DNA of 64,000 nucleotides from Physcomitrium patens (GCF_000002425.4 NC_037270.1:1161617-1225616); one strand, 5' to 3'. Counted from the stretch's first letter, positions 46,723 through 58,115 are shown. Translations and numbers: made by a program. Notes: generated by a model from the sequence alone, not told the origin.

Positions 46723-47298
46723 TGTTAAGGACAAGAACATGATAAAAATAAATAAACAAGTGAGACTTCTCTCAAAAAAAGATGACAAAATAGAAATAAC
46801 TTGAAATGTATATTAAGAAAGAAACTGGAATGGCTATTGCCAAAAGCCAAGAAAACTAGAGACCCTTGAAACTAGACTAAAAGCAAGAAAGGAGTTGACA
46901 AGAGTGAAGAAGGCTTCACTCTTGTCTCTATATATACTATCTAACTAAAAGCTACATCCTGATGTTCTATAGGACCTTTAATATGTGTTGACTTTGTAGG
47001 ACACATGCCTTGACTTACAAGGCAAGTTTTTCTACATGTATTTTTCTAAGTTTTTCCACGCCACATAGTTAGCTTGGTCTTCAAGCTAACAACATGTGTG
47101 GCACATGGCCAACTTGTTGACCACGTTTCTAATCCAAAAAGTCAATTAAAGACACCTATAAAGTCAATGCAACATCTATGAGCCTTCTAAGAAGCTTCCA
47201 TAGCAAATATTATAGAATTAACTTACTTTTATCTACTTTTACTTACTTCTACCTATTTATACATGTAATTATTGGCTTACATGCATATGTCCGTGACA
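46723..47298 (-). repeat. 5' LTR of B2
   Basis: On the + strand it runs from TGTTAAGGACAAG to TCCGTGACA, so the element strand has TGTCACGG to CTTAACA with proper ends. It includes the promoter, hairpin and palindromes seen in all B LTRs, and about 20 extra bases near 47035 compared with the 3' LTR. Confidence 0.9.
46895..46936 (-). promoter_or_regulatory. B2 LTR promoter, TATA box and U3/R hairpin
   Basis: TATATATA (46929-46936) is followed on the element strand by an inverted repeat with 11-base arms CAAGAGTGAAG and CTTCACTCTTG around a 4-base loop. The A at 46905 lies 31 bases from the first T of the TATA box, the usual spacing to a start site. The 11 bases beginning there, ACTCTTGTCAA, are those complementary to the primer site. 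The start site is inferred from spacing only. Confidence 0.55.
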
Positions 47299-47303
47299 AT
47301 CAT

Positions 47304-47790
47304 ATACCTCCATATATTTGATAATAACCTATGGAAGAGCTTCTTAGAAGCATTATAGATATGGATATGACTTTTTACATAATTATACATGATTGATAGG
47401 TGAAAAACTTGGCTAACAAGTTGGTTACATGTTGCACATATTAGTGACTAATGATACAAGTGGATTATGTAGTACACATGTACAAAACTTGTCTTGCAAG
47501 TTAGACTTATATCTTGTAACTTGGACTCATATTAGAGGTCTTATAAAACGTTATTATATAGCTCCTAGTTAAATAGTATATATAGAAGCAAGAATGAAGT
47601 CTTTTTTATTCTTTTTAATTCTTTTTTGGCTTATAGTCTAGTTTAAAAAATCTCTAATTTTCTAGTCTTTTGCAATAGCCATTTAAGTTTTTTCTTGAAT
47701 ATACATATTTCTTTATTTCATATTTTCTATCTTTTTTTGAGAAATATCTTACTTATTTATTTATATTCTTTGAGTTCTTGTGCTTAATAT
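47304..47790 (+). repeat. old B-type LTR in + orientation
   Basis: It carries GGAAGAGCTTCTTAGAAGC, AACTTGTCTTGCAAGTTAG, TATATATA at 47577-47584 followed by AAGCAAGAATGAAGTC, and TTTTGCAATAGCCATT, all in B-LTR order on the + strand. Its first bases adjoin the target duplication of B2. B2 therefore seems to have landed at the joint between B4 and this LTR. Confidence 0.65.
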
Positions 47791-48290
47791 TATATACAAA
47801 TTCTGTATGTATTCTTTTTAGCTAACTAAAATCAAATTAAGTATTTAAAAATTTATTTAAATAATTTTTTTTATTAATCTTTCTAATAAATATTTCTAAA
47901 ATAATAAAAAAATTTAAAATAATCTAAATTTCTTTTTAATCTTTACTTTTATAAAGCTTGCAAATTAAATCTATCATTTTTTTAAAAGTTTTAGATTATA
48001 AGAATATAAAATTTATACAAGATTAGATATTTTAAGATTAATATCATAAAATATTATAAAAATTGATAACTTTATTTATAAATTATACATTTTTAAATAA
48101 AAAGATATCATCTTGATGTATTGCAAAAAATTTAGATCTATAATGGTATCATTTATATTTTAATTAACATAAAATTAACAAATCTTGAACATGTAAGTTT
48201 TTAATGTATCTTTTATATTTTAATTTTTTTAACATATATATGTATATATATATATATATATTTTAAGTAGCTTTTTATTCATAATTGTGG
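47791..48290. other. AT-rich DNA with a (TA)n tract at its right end
   Basis: No coding or repeat family signal was found except the TA-rich run at 48234-48261. The stretch ends the retroelement block. Immediately right of it, base composition becomes balanced with frequent CpG. Confidence 0.5.
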
Positions 48291-50180
48291 TATTACAATA
48301 GTTAAAAGTTTCTGTTCTGCTCCGATAACTCCCGGTTCCGTCTCTTTCCCGCCGGCTTTTCCTGCCACTCCACCCCACCTGGCCAGGCCATGAGCGCGGG
48401 TGCGATGCTGCACCCGTCCAACCCCCGTCCGCGTCTCCGTTCGTTCGTTCGTTCGTCCGTTCGTCTGTCCGGGAGGGAGAGGTTCGAAGGCTCGGACTGC
48501 GTAACTTTTCCTTCGCCGCGTGCTCCTCCTGCAATGTCTCCTCGCCTCTGCTGCTGCTGCTTCGCTTTTCGGTGGGCATCCAATTCCTCCTCCTCGTCCT
48601 CCTTTTCTTCCGCTGGATCTTCATCCTGCATCCTCGTGCAGTTCTGCTCTTCCTCTGGGGCTGTGCTGCATCTTGTCCCTGGCACGGCAGGCCCGCTGCT
48701 TGGGTTTGTTCTTTCCTTGCGTTATTTCTGCCTCTGCTTGTCTTCCTCCTTTTGTTGCCTTTCTTTGCATTCTGTTTACTTCCTCTGCCTTCTTTGCACT
48801 GTTTTCTCTCTCTCTCTCTCGCTCGGGTTTGTCTCCCCTTCTCTCTTCTCCTCTCGCATCCCTCCTTCCCCTCTGTCTCCGCTTGTCACAATCTTTTGCT
48901 TACTTCCATTGTCGTACTATCCTACGAATCACGCGACTTCTCCGGTGCTGGTGATTCTGTCATGTACCGTGATCTTCGTTATATTTTCCAGATGTTAGAA
49001 TTGCTTTTGTCGGTGTAGAGCGCTGCTGGATTATTGTACAGAATCCAGAGGTTTTAAACTCCTCACGAGCTAATCTATCGTTGGTCACAGGCGCAATGCA
49101 TGCATGATCTCTAGTTGACTATGCACTGAATTGATGCTTATTTGACGCAACTGGTCCTCATTACGAGTTTTCTTTTTTCTTTTTTCTTTTCTTTTTCTCC
49201 CTTTCTTTTTTTCTTTCTCTCACTCTCAATTGCTGCGGTTGATGTTTGTAGACCTTACATATTTTGGAGTAGAAGAGCAGCATTTCATTTTTGAATTGCC
49301 TCTAATATGATTTAAGAAGCTCAAGTATAAAGTATAATTATTGCCCCATCAACCCTGTCTCGTATTTATCAAGATACATAATTTGATACGAAAACGGGTT
49401 GCATCACCCTTTGAGAAGCTTTGTTGCCGTCTAGTGTAGAGCCTCAGAAACTGAATGTTGCTGCTGAATATGAATGAAAGATAACCTTCAGGTGTTTTAG
49501 GAGTAGTGATCATCAAAGTTAGAGGGGAAATTGAATGTGGAGTTTGTCCTGATGATAAGTTCTAAGGCTCGCTCGAAAGCTACTGGGTTCAATTCATGGT
49601 GCGACGGACCATGATTCTGGAATCAGGGTTTAGCAGTGTCGCACGTCTTCCGTTTTTAATCCTGATTCTAGAAGGTTGAGTACAAGGGGTTTGCGATCTT
49701 GTTTCTCATGAGTGGCAATTATACACATTGCAACGTTTTTAGGTGGCGAGTTATGGTCTAATTATCGACATCTTGTTCAATTCTGTGTGACACCTCCACG
49801 CTTGCAGTATTTGCGATCTGATCCTTATTGTGTAGATGTTGATGATTTCATCTGTTGCTTGCAGTGCATCTGTTGTGGAGTTTGCGCACCTCCCTCTCCT
49901 TCGTCGATTCAAAGTGATGCCTTACAAACATAGTAATTCTGTGCTGTACGCACAGCTACTGGGGCTTGAGCTAGGAGAATCATAACGTTAATTGTTATCT
50001 ATTTTCCTGCACAAGGAGTTATAATAATGTCATCGATTGATAATTGCCTGTGACGTGTTTTGGCGTTCAAGTGGTGATACGAAGGCATGGAAATTTCAAG
50101 TAAAGTTCTTTAGCAGACCGGATCAGAAAAGGGATCCTCTTCATCTGCCGAGGAGCAAATACAGTCGACTGAATCTGAAA
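48291..50180 (+). promoter_or_regulatory. promoter and probable 5' untranslated region of the double-SET gene
   Basis: The region begins with CpG-rich DNA, includes CGTTCGTTCGTTCG microsatellite sequence near 48,440 and long CT-rich tracts (48,550-48,900, 49,170-49,230), typical of plant core promoters and leaders. Several frames stay open only because of this CT bias and have no protein-like pattern. Candidate splice sites exist, so the leader may contain introns. The exact transcription start cannot be set. Confidence 0.45.
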
Positions 50181-53100
50181 ATGGCGTCGACCTCCAAAGC
50201 CATTTTTTCTTTTATCTGCCTCGCTCTCCTGTTGCCATTATCGTCCTGTAATTGCGTCGCTCCGCTTTACTCTCATCGGACTCCATCTGCACATGCCTGG
50301 CTAGCCTCCCGCCTCCGTTCTAAAAATGTGGCTTCCCTGTCATCTGCCCGTTGGTCCCAACTTGGCCGCCTCCCGCCCCCACCTGCTCCTCCGTCTTTTA
50401 CTCTCTTGGACTCCGTCTCCCGACAGGTAGGGTTCTCTTCCCGTTTGCTCTTTTCCTTTCTCTATCTTAGATTATCTCTATTCACCTTGTTTTTTTTTTT
50501 TTTATTGTTTGGCTCCCTACAGTTTGTTAACTGGCTACATCAACACTCTCACCCTTCTCATCCTCGAAACTTCTCCATCACCCCCATCGAAAGGCCTGGT
50601 TTTAAGTCTGAAGGTACTCCGTTCAATATTTCTTGTTCATGATGTCTACATCTTTGCAATTAAAAATATTGCTGGTAAATGGCTTTTTCGTCATATAAGA
50701 AACCATGGCGTTGTGATGTCTGTTATGAGCAGAAATTCCCTTGGCTTTGGCTGCGTTTGCCGCGAAGTCTTTGAACAATGGAGATGTTCTCCTTGACCTT
50801 CAGGTGAGAAGCTTCATTTATGGAAAATCTGTAACACTCTGGATGGAATCTTCCTCGTATACAGTACAAGATGTACAACGGGGTCCGAGTACGGATTGCT
50901 ATTTGTGTTGTACAATTTTAACATGCCTCACTTGACATGGCTTGTTGGCGACTGGTGATTTGAGTATGTCCACATTCTTGCAATAGTTGTTTTTAAGGAG
51001 AGTCCATTAAGTGTAAACTTATTTGGATCGCACCTTGTTTGAGATGTTATTTGGTCTTGGCAGCTGGATTCATGGTTGTCTGATGTATTCGCCTCTGAAT
51101 CGATCCCTTCGCTTAAAGATGCTCCATGGGAGGTGCGCCTTGCCTCCATACTTCTTCACGAAAGGCATGCCTCTAATCTCTTGACTAGTAATGTGTAGCC
51201 TTTTTGATGTCTTCAATCTTTCAATTGCATGCACATTGTGGAATCGAACTTCTGGGAATTTCTATATCAAAACTGAACTTATGTGGTGAGTTGATCTTGT
51301 GGCAGAGCCAAAGGCAGCGGGTCTAGGTGGGACCCCTATATTAAGGCACTACCAGATTTCATTTTTCTTCCTCTATTCTTTACGGATCTGGTATGTCACA
51401 TCTTGACTGGGTTCATCGTGGTGATTTTCACAGTTGCTGGTGGTTGTTTAAAATTTCTTAGACACTAACGTTTATTGAACGTCTGCATGTTCAAATTGTT
51501 TTTTAAACAATTATCTATGTAAACAAGAAGTATTTTAACCATAAGCAAAAAGTATTTTGTTCATTAAATCTTTGATACAGGAATTGAATAATATTCAAGA
51601 TGCTTCCGTGCAAGATGAAGTTCAACGTTTGAGGAGATTCATAGAATCGACATTTCAATCTTTGACTCCGGAAGAAGTGGCTGGATCTAAGTTTACCGAA
51701 TATGGTACACAAAAACCTTAAGCTTACTTTGAATCATGCCTCAGATCGAATCAAAATTGTTGCGATTATGATATACGAGATTTATACCGGGCCGGAATGA
51801 TTATACCGTTTTGGTTTGAAGACTATCATCAACGACAGAATGAACTAGCATTCCTGAAGTCGTTGATTATTAAGATATTTTGTACTAAATTGCCTAGTAG
51901 CTGCTTAATTCTAAGGTATTATGTGTGCCGAAATTTTGCATGCAGCATGGGCTATGGCAGTAACCTACAGTTCAGCTTGCCGAATAATTGTCCAGGGTAC
52001 CATACACCATGTATTGGTTCCATTTGTCAGTTTTTCTTTTGAGCCAAATTCCAAAGGTAATTATTGTTCATTACTTGCTTCCTGACATTGTCAGTGCCGT
52101 TGGTTGTTGTATGAACTTGCATGATTCATTTGACTTTCTGTTGAATAACTTTCTTGGACAGTTGTTAAGCTATGGATGTTACTATTTAACTTTGCTTGTT
52201 TTGATACAGTGACTGCTGTTATTGCGGATGGAAGCATACGTTTGCAAGCAATTGAGAATATTCCAGAGCATAGTTTCTTATCTATGTCATACGACCACAA
52301 CAACTCAAGTGATCTTTTTATCTTTCGTGGTAGGTGTTTTCAATTACCTCTTGTAATGATATGTTTCTGTGAAGAAATTCTGGCGAAGCTCCTTAATTGA
52401 TTTCTATCTAAAAGCCAGTCTCAGTAGGAAGTTGCAGCATAAGTATATCATGTAATATCTCTGGTTTTTTTCTTACCTTTGGCAGGTATAGTAGACAGCA
52501 AACTCATCAATGTCCTCCTTTTCAGCAGCCTTCTGGTAAGCATTGTGTTACTAAACTCTTGACTCCTTGTTAAATGAATCTTTGCTATCTTGTCAAAGTT
52601 TTTGATTCTATGTGCTATTATCCTTTAGTCAGATTGATGAGAGAACTTCTTATTGGCTTCAGGATCTGGTGGACTGGTATGTGACTTCATATGGTGCTCT
52701 CAATAATAATAAGTACTTGACTTTGAGAGTTGTTCAAGATGCGAAGGTTGCTTTTGAAAACCAGCTCATGTCACCTATGACAACCACAGATCTGAGCGGT
52801 GACGGACTTTTTATTCTGGGATTGGATGGTAGCGTGAATCCTCGAATACTTTGTTTACTTGGAAGTCTTTTCTATGCGAAGGAACTCCTTGCCAGAGAAG
52901 TAGGGAGAGAGAACATGGACATTACAAATATGAACAACATGATAGGCACACAGTGGGAAAGGGACATGAATACTATGGTTAGAAGCTTTCTTAGAATCAG
53001 TACTCTTGATTGCGAGAGGATTATGGGATTTGATGATAAATTTAGCAACTCAACACTCTCGGCATTAAGAGCTATCAAGGAGCGAATTCACGGATTGATG

Positions 53101-56100
53101 TGTACATCAACTACAGCAGAAGAAGATAAAGCCTTTTTAGCTGCAGCTGAATGGGATGGATTTGGAGGCTTGGGAATTAGTGAGTCCGGCTGTCCATCTT
53201 GCCGTTGGCAAATTGAGGAGATGAGCTTCAACGACTACCTTGCTGTTTCATATCGACTGTATCGCAAGGGTGTTCTTAAGATATTAATTTCTCACCTGTC
53301 TTGTCTGGATGTTGAGGAAAATATAGCCCCTTCTAATGTCGTCCATCAGAATGGCACAGACACAACAGATCAGGTATTTGTAATCCATTCTCTTTTTGTG
53401 CACAAGCAAAGTTCAGGGTTAAGGCAGTACACCATCTATATTCCAAGTCATCTTGAGGCATTCTTTTCCAAATCAGCGCTTGTTGCGTCTAGCCTCCTGT
53501 TGGCCTCAAGTTTTCTTGTAAATATAAAGGGCTCTAACTATTAAGGATTGCTTCTCTTCAAAGGATGTGACTATTCAGGGCTTGTGTATGCTAATGTCTG
53601 AAGTCACTTTTCTGACCCCAGTGTTCTTGTATCAGTAGTTCTTCAATCAATTATATGCTGAGTTTTATGTCACATCTAGCATTTTGTGGTTTGAGTATCA
53701 GTTATTTGTGTTGCTACTGAGAATGTTGTTCTTGAATTGTTGGAAATATGCTTATGAATGGCACTTACCACTCGTTATTTGGAGGAGCCTAGAAGTTCCT
53801 CATAAAATATTGCAGCACTCAGGATGCTTTATGTCAAGTTCAGAATAAAAATTTGAAAGTTGTAGAATGTTAACAGTAAGGGTTTGTTACGAACTCATGT
53901 TAGTGCTGATACATGTATGCAGTTTGTTAGCTGGATGGAAGGGAATGGATTCTCAATTTCAGAGAAGCTTTCAATAACGCATCTACTAGCTGGAGATGGA
54001 AAGCTTGTGCGAGGTGTGGTAGTTTTGAAGAACATCAGACGTGGGGAAACTTTATGCAACTTGCCGGTAAGGACCCTTTCTCGTACAGGAGTATCTTTCA
54101 CTGGAATATTTCATGTGGTTGTTCAGTCTGCTGCTATTGCATCCATAGACTGAAGTACTGACGTGTTGTACTTTTGATGTCATTCACCAGTTAGATATGG
54201 GATTGTATGACAATGAGACTATAGTTGCAGGAGAAGTTGATAGCTGGGACCGGGCAGCTGCCCGGTTACTGCGAGAAAAGTACGTGATATCTCACAAATA
54301 TCGGTTCATATGAATGTTTTATTTGTTATTTCGACACATTATACGTTGTCCTTTTCGTGCATTTAGACACATTTGGCTGGTTTGTTCATCAGGGCAAAGG
54401 GTAGCTCTTCAGCATGGGCGTCCTATATTAACATTCTTCCACAGAACATGACTGTTCCGATTCTGCTCGAGGACCATGTAAATTTTTCATATCCAAGCTA
54501 ACTTGGTTGTGTAATTGTTGATTACTTGAGCAGCTCTTCCGGTATCTGTCATTTTGACAAAGATATAGAGACTGAGAATGTTGAGGATATGCTGCGTATG
54601 GAAAAAACGATACTTGAGGGTCTGTTTGTGCACCTGCGTAAACGTGACTAAAAGCTGCTTGAGTGAATTAGAGCATGAGCATAGAAGTTTGACGTATCTC
54701 TTTTTAAGCTCTCCAGAGTATATAATGAGCTATACATGGTCTGCTTAATTAGAACCAATTTTAATTTTATTGAGTGTATTTATGTTATGCATTTTAGACT
54801 GTAATCAAAACTTTGAGTTCATAATTATTCTCCTCTAGACCGATTAATCTTTGCACTCATCTATCCGATTCAATCCGAGTATTTATTTGAGTGTGATATC
54901 AATTTGATCACATGAGAACAAGCTTCATGTCTGGAGACAAGTAAATAGTGCTTTACTGCGGTGCAGGAACTGCATGAGGTGCAATGGTGGCCAGTTTTGC
55001 GAGAGCTTGTGCAAGTGAGAAAATCCATTCGAGAAAGTTTTTCTTTGTTGAGCGTTGATGACCTTGCTGGAGCAGATTTTGAAGAGTACAGTACGTGATG
55101 TCATGGAAACTTTTGTCTTGTTGTCTCTGCTTGGCTCATAGTTCTTATTTTGAGCTTTTTTATTGTTTTACTCTGAGTTCTATATTGAAGTCTGTGTATA
55201 TTTTTGTGACCCTGACTATCATTGTATCATTTTTCTGTTTTTGACAGGATGGGCAGCAATGATGGTTCACAGCCGAGCATTTACTCTTCCTGTCTTTGCT
55301 GACGATCATTATGCCCCATATGTGATGATGCCGTATATGGACATGATTAATCATCATTACCACTATCAGGTTATCTCTTTTAAAACTCTATTGATCTGAA
55401 AGTTGCTTGTCATTTGTGTGCAAGTAGTCTGATTGCTTGCACATGATTTTTCAGGCTGACTGGATGTCGCAACCAATCTGGGGCGGCAAGGTTGAGATAG
55501 TTGCAAGACGAGACATTAAGAAGGGTGAAGAATTGTTTGCATCCTTCGGTCCTAGAGCCAACGATAATCTGTTTCTTTATTATGGTGAGAACATCAGTTG
55601 ATCTCTACAAATTTTATGCTCATTTATTATTTTCGTTCTGTGCTTCCAAGGTTTTATGTAGTGTAGTTCTCCAGAGCAATGTAAGTCTGTTGGCAAATTT
55701 TTTACCTTTTATTTATCTTAATTGTCATCTAAAAAATGAATCACCTTAACGAATGTATGTCTTCAGCATTGCAGGTTCTTGTGTGCTAGTCTGTAGCTCC
55801 TCCACTTAAAGTGTTTTGCTGTTGCTAATGCCGTCTCAAGATTGACGTGAATCTAACAGTACCTTGACTTCAGGTTTTGTACTAAAGGATAATCCTTTTG
55901 ATGTAGCTGGAATTTTCGCTTCATATGAGGTGAGATGATTCACGTGCATCTTCTGTTTCATGCTGAGCATACTTTGTTTGATCTGGTTTATCTAAATGTG
56001 GAGAGGATTGAATATTTAGTTCTCTTGTGACAGCAGTTGACGCAGGAGATTTATATTTGTGTTAGACCTGTATGTACTTGCAAATTCTTCTCATGTTTTG

Positions 56101-56875
56101 ATCAATTCTAATGCAGGATGGTGTTAGATGGTTTCTCGATACATGGACCACAAGCTGCAAACATTCCGTGAATCCTCGATCTTTGGCTTCTTGCAAGAGG
56201 CTACGGTGGGAGGAACAATGGAAACTGGCTAAAGATGCATTGGAGAACGTTTCAGGACGAGGCGCAAGCCTAAATCGAGAGTGGTGGCATCTTGTCAATT
56301 TATGGGCGGATATGGGGTATCAATACATTCCTTTCCAGCCAGGTCCAACAGTTTATTTTGCAGGCATAACAGACCCAAGCCTAATTGCATTGTTTGAATC
56401 TGTTGTCAACAACACGCTGCAGTTAAATCAGACTATATTAGCTACCACTAAATTTAAGGAATCTTCCCTTAGCACAGGAGTGAGTAGTAACCAGACCCTA
56501 AACGTGGGTCTTCGAAGCTTCTTCACGTGTATGAAGAGCCACATAAGAGAGCTATCCCAACATCCTGTAGTGGAGGGGCATCCTTGTTGGGAGGAGTTTG
56601 TGACAGTGTCCGAGATTGCGGACGCCTCAACTTGGTCGTTGCTAGTGGGCAAGATTGCTGTGGGTGTGCGGTGTCTGGAGGTGCTATCGTTGTTTCCTAC
56701 TACAATCGAAGAAGACGAAGCTTTGATCAACGCAAGCAATAATAGTCGCACATGTGTTAGTGGGACGTCCTGCTCAGGGCGACAGACCGTTAGTGAACAT
56801 CTTCAGTTAACTCGTGAATATCGCTATCTGAAGAAACTTATGTTGCAAGAAGTTGTGCATAAATTGATTTCCTGA
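50181..56875 (+). CDS. tandem double-SET-domain protein (Rubisco-LSMT-like family), 18 exons
   Basis: Exons: 50181-50426, 50523-50613, 50733-50803, 51064-51164, 51306-51390, 51581-51704, 51946-52056, 52210-52329, 52486-52535, 52633-53373, 53923-54066, 54191-54279, 54393-54477, 54967-55090, 55248-55369, 55455-55584, 55874-55929, 56117-56875, giving about 1082 residues in one frame. Residues 1-24 look like a signal peptide (FICLALLLPLSSC). Half one (about 83-580) and half two (581-1082) each have a split SET domain and a helical C-terminal domain. Matching pieces are FVNWL/FVSWM, AKGSGSRWDPYIKALP/AKGSSSAWASYINILP and EYAWAM/EYRWAA. Half two keeps DMINHH (N762, H763), FASFGPRAND and YYGFV (Y811). 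Half one has FEPNSK and IFRGIV there, so it is probably inactive. The family methylates protein lysines with S-adenosylmethionine; the substrate is unknown. I chose the ATG at 50181 for context (AAAATGGCG) and signal peptide; an in-frame ATG exists at 50037. Two separate genes remain possible. Confidence 0.8.
51165..51305 (+). other. GC-AG intron 4 of the double-SET gene
   Basis: Exon 4 ends CACGAAAG and the next bases are GCATGC, while the downstream exon starts AGCCAAAGG after TGGCAG. Joining gives HERAKGSG in frame with phase 2, and the equivalent intron of the second half has a normal GT donor (54280). All other introns in my model use GT-AG. Confidence 0.7.
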
Positions 56876-58062
56876 TTCTCCCAGGCTTGTTTGTCAAGTA
56901 AAACATGGCCTTTGGTAACTGCTTGGTCCTCACGCATTCTTGGCCAAACTTATTCTGTACACAGTTAATGTGATGGGTATTACCGTAATTAGTATAGGCT
57001 TGGGCGTTATTTACCTTCGTAAATACAAATGATCGCATCAAATTGAAATTTGAATCAAAATATATCAAATCATTGTGCTAAAGTGAAATGTTGAAAAAAT
57101 ACAAACATACTCATAATTTATTCTGCACAAATATACTTTAAAAATAATTTGTAGTATTTATGAATATTTCTATTTATATTTTAAGGTTTAAAATAAAAAT
57201 ACTTGATTATTCATAATGTAAATCAAAATTGTCTAAAAAGATAAAAATGACCATTAGCAACAATGTATATACAAACCACAAAAAAACATCATTAGAAAAA
57301 AATATGTGTGATCTTATTCATTTATATGTTTTAACCACATTTGTTTAGCCACATTCTTTAATACAAGATGGAAAATTTTCAAAAAAAATACTTTTATGAT
57401 AATGATAATAATAATCATTATTATTCTTTATATAAAGCTCAATGTTATTCAATAAAATATTAATATGGACACAAATTATATGTGATATTGTCAAAATGCT
57501 AGATGTTTTTATTTTAAAAAGTTTACACATTATACTACAAATTTCCTAAATTATGATGATTGAACCTACTATACTGCACATGTTGAATATGTGTCAAAGA
57601 TTAGATAACAATCTTGAATTTAGCTCAACAACACTAACAACATTTAATAAGTGAAGTTGGCTACAAACAAAAGATAGCTAGACATTGTAGTAGTAATTAT
57701 GATTAAGAATGACTAAGATAATAAATAATAAATTATAAAATTTAAAGTATAAATAAATAAAAAGTAAAATAAGTGTTTCATGTAATTAGATAGAATTAGT
57801 CTTATTACATGTTGATCAAATCTATTCACAAGTATTTTGAATTTAAAGGTATCTATTGTAAACCTTCTAAATCTACATTGGTGTGTAATGTCAATATTAT
57901 TAAGGGTCTTAGAAGAAAGCTTTTATTTTTTATTTTTTTGAAAATTTATTTAAAATCAAGTTATATGAGTCATATTTGTGTTTTTGTTTTACTAACATGC
58001 TAACAACTAACTTTGAGTGCTAAATATATTTGTAGTTGGAAATTTAAAATTAAATAAGTACT

Positions 58063-58066
<4 letters not shown>

Positions 58067-58115
<49 letters not shown>
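58067..58115. repeat. (TA)n microsatellite
   Basis: A nearly pure TA run ends in ACACACAC. Confidence 0.95.

Larger units (their letters stand above)
40891..47298 (-). mobile_element. near-complete Ty3/gypsy chromovirus B2
   Basis: Two LTRs (40891-41448 and 46723-47298) bound an internal region with polypurine tract, chromodomain integrase, RNase H, RT, protease, gag and primer-binding site, all on the minus strand. ATCAT flanks both sides (40886-40890 and 47299-47303), a perfect 5-bp target duplication. Length is about 6.4 kb. Most catalytic residues survive (RT YLDD; integrase Asp, Asp, Glu), but stops and frame shifts break the polyprotein. It is the youngest B copy here. The chromodomain and overall plan resemble Tcn1-like chromoviruses described from fungi and mosses; that placement rests on motifs and memory, not on a tree. 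Confidence 0.9.

Noticed and set aside
48229-49018. Several overlapping long open frames on both strands in CT-rich DNA
   Set aside because: Their residue content (Ser, Cys, Leu or Arg, Glu runs) only mirrors CT/GA-rich bases. No domain pattern, and the position fits promoter and leader of the gene to the right.
49560-49640. tRNA-like box GGTTCAATTC
   Set aside because: No acceptor stem, D arm or anticodon arm can be folded around it.
50037-50180. N-terminal extension from the in-frame ATG at 50037
   Set aside because: The extra 48 residues show no targeting pattern, and the ATG at 50181 has better context directly before a signal-peptide-like segment.
53374-53542. Read-through extension of exon 10 as a separate protein end
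   Set aside because: The GT donor at 53374 and the phase-0 acceptor at 53922 join matching gene halves; the extension has no family similarity. It stays possible as an alternative transcript.
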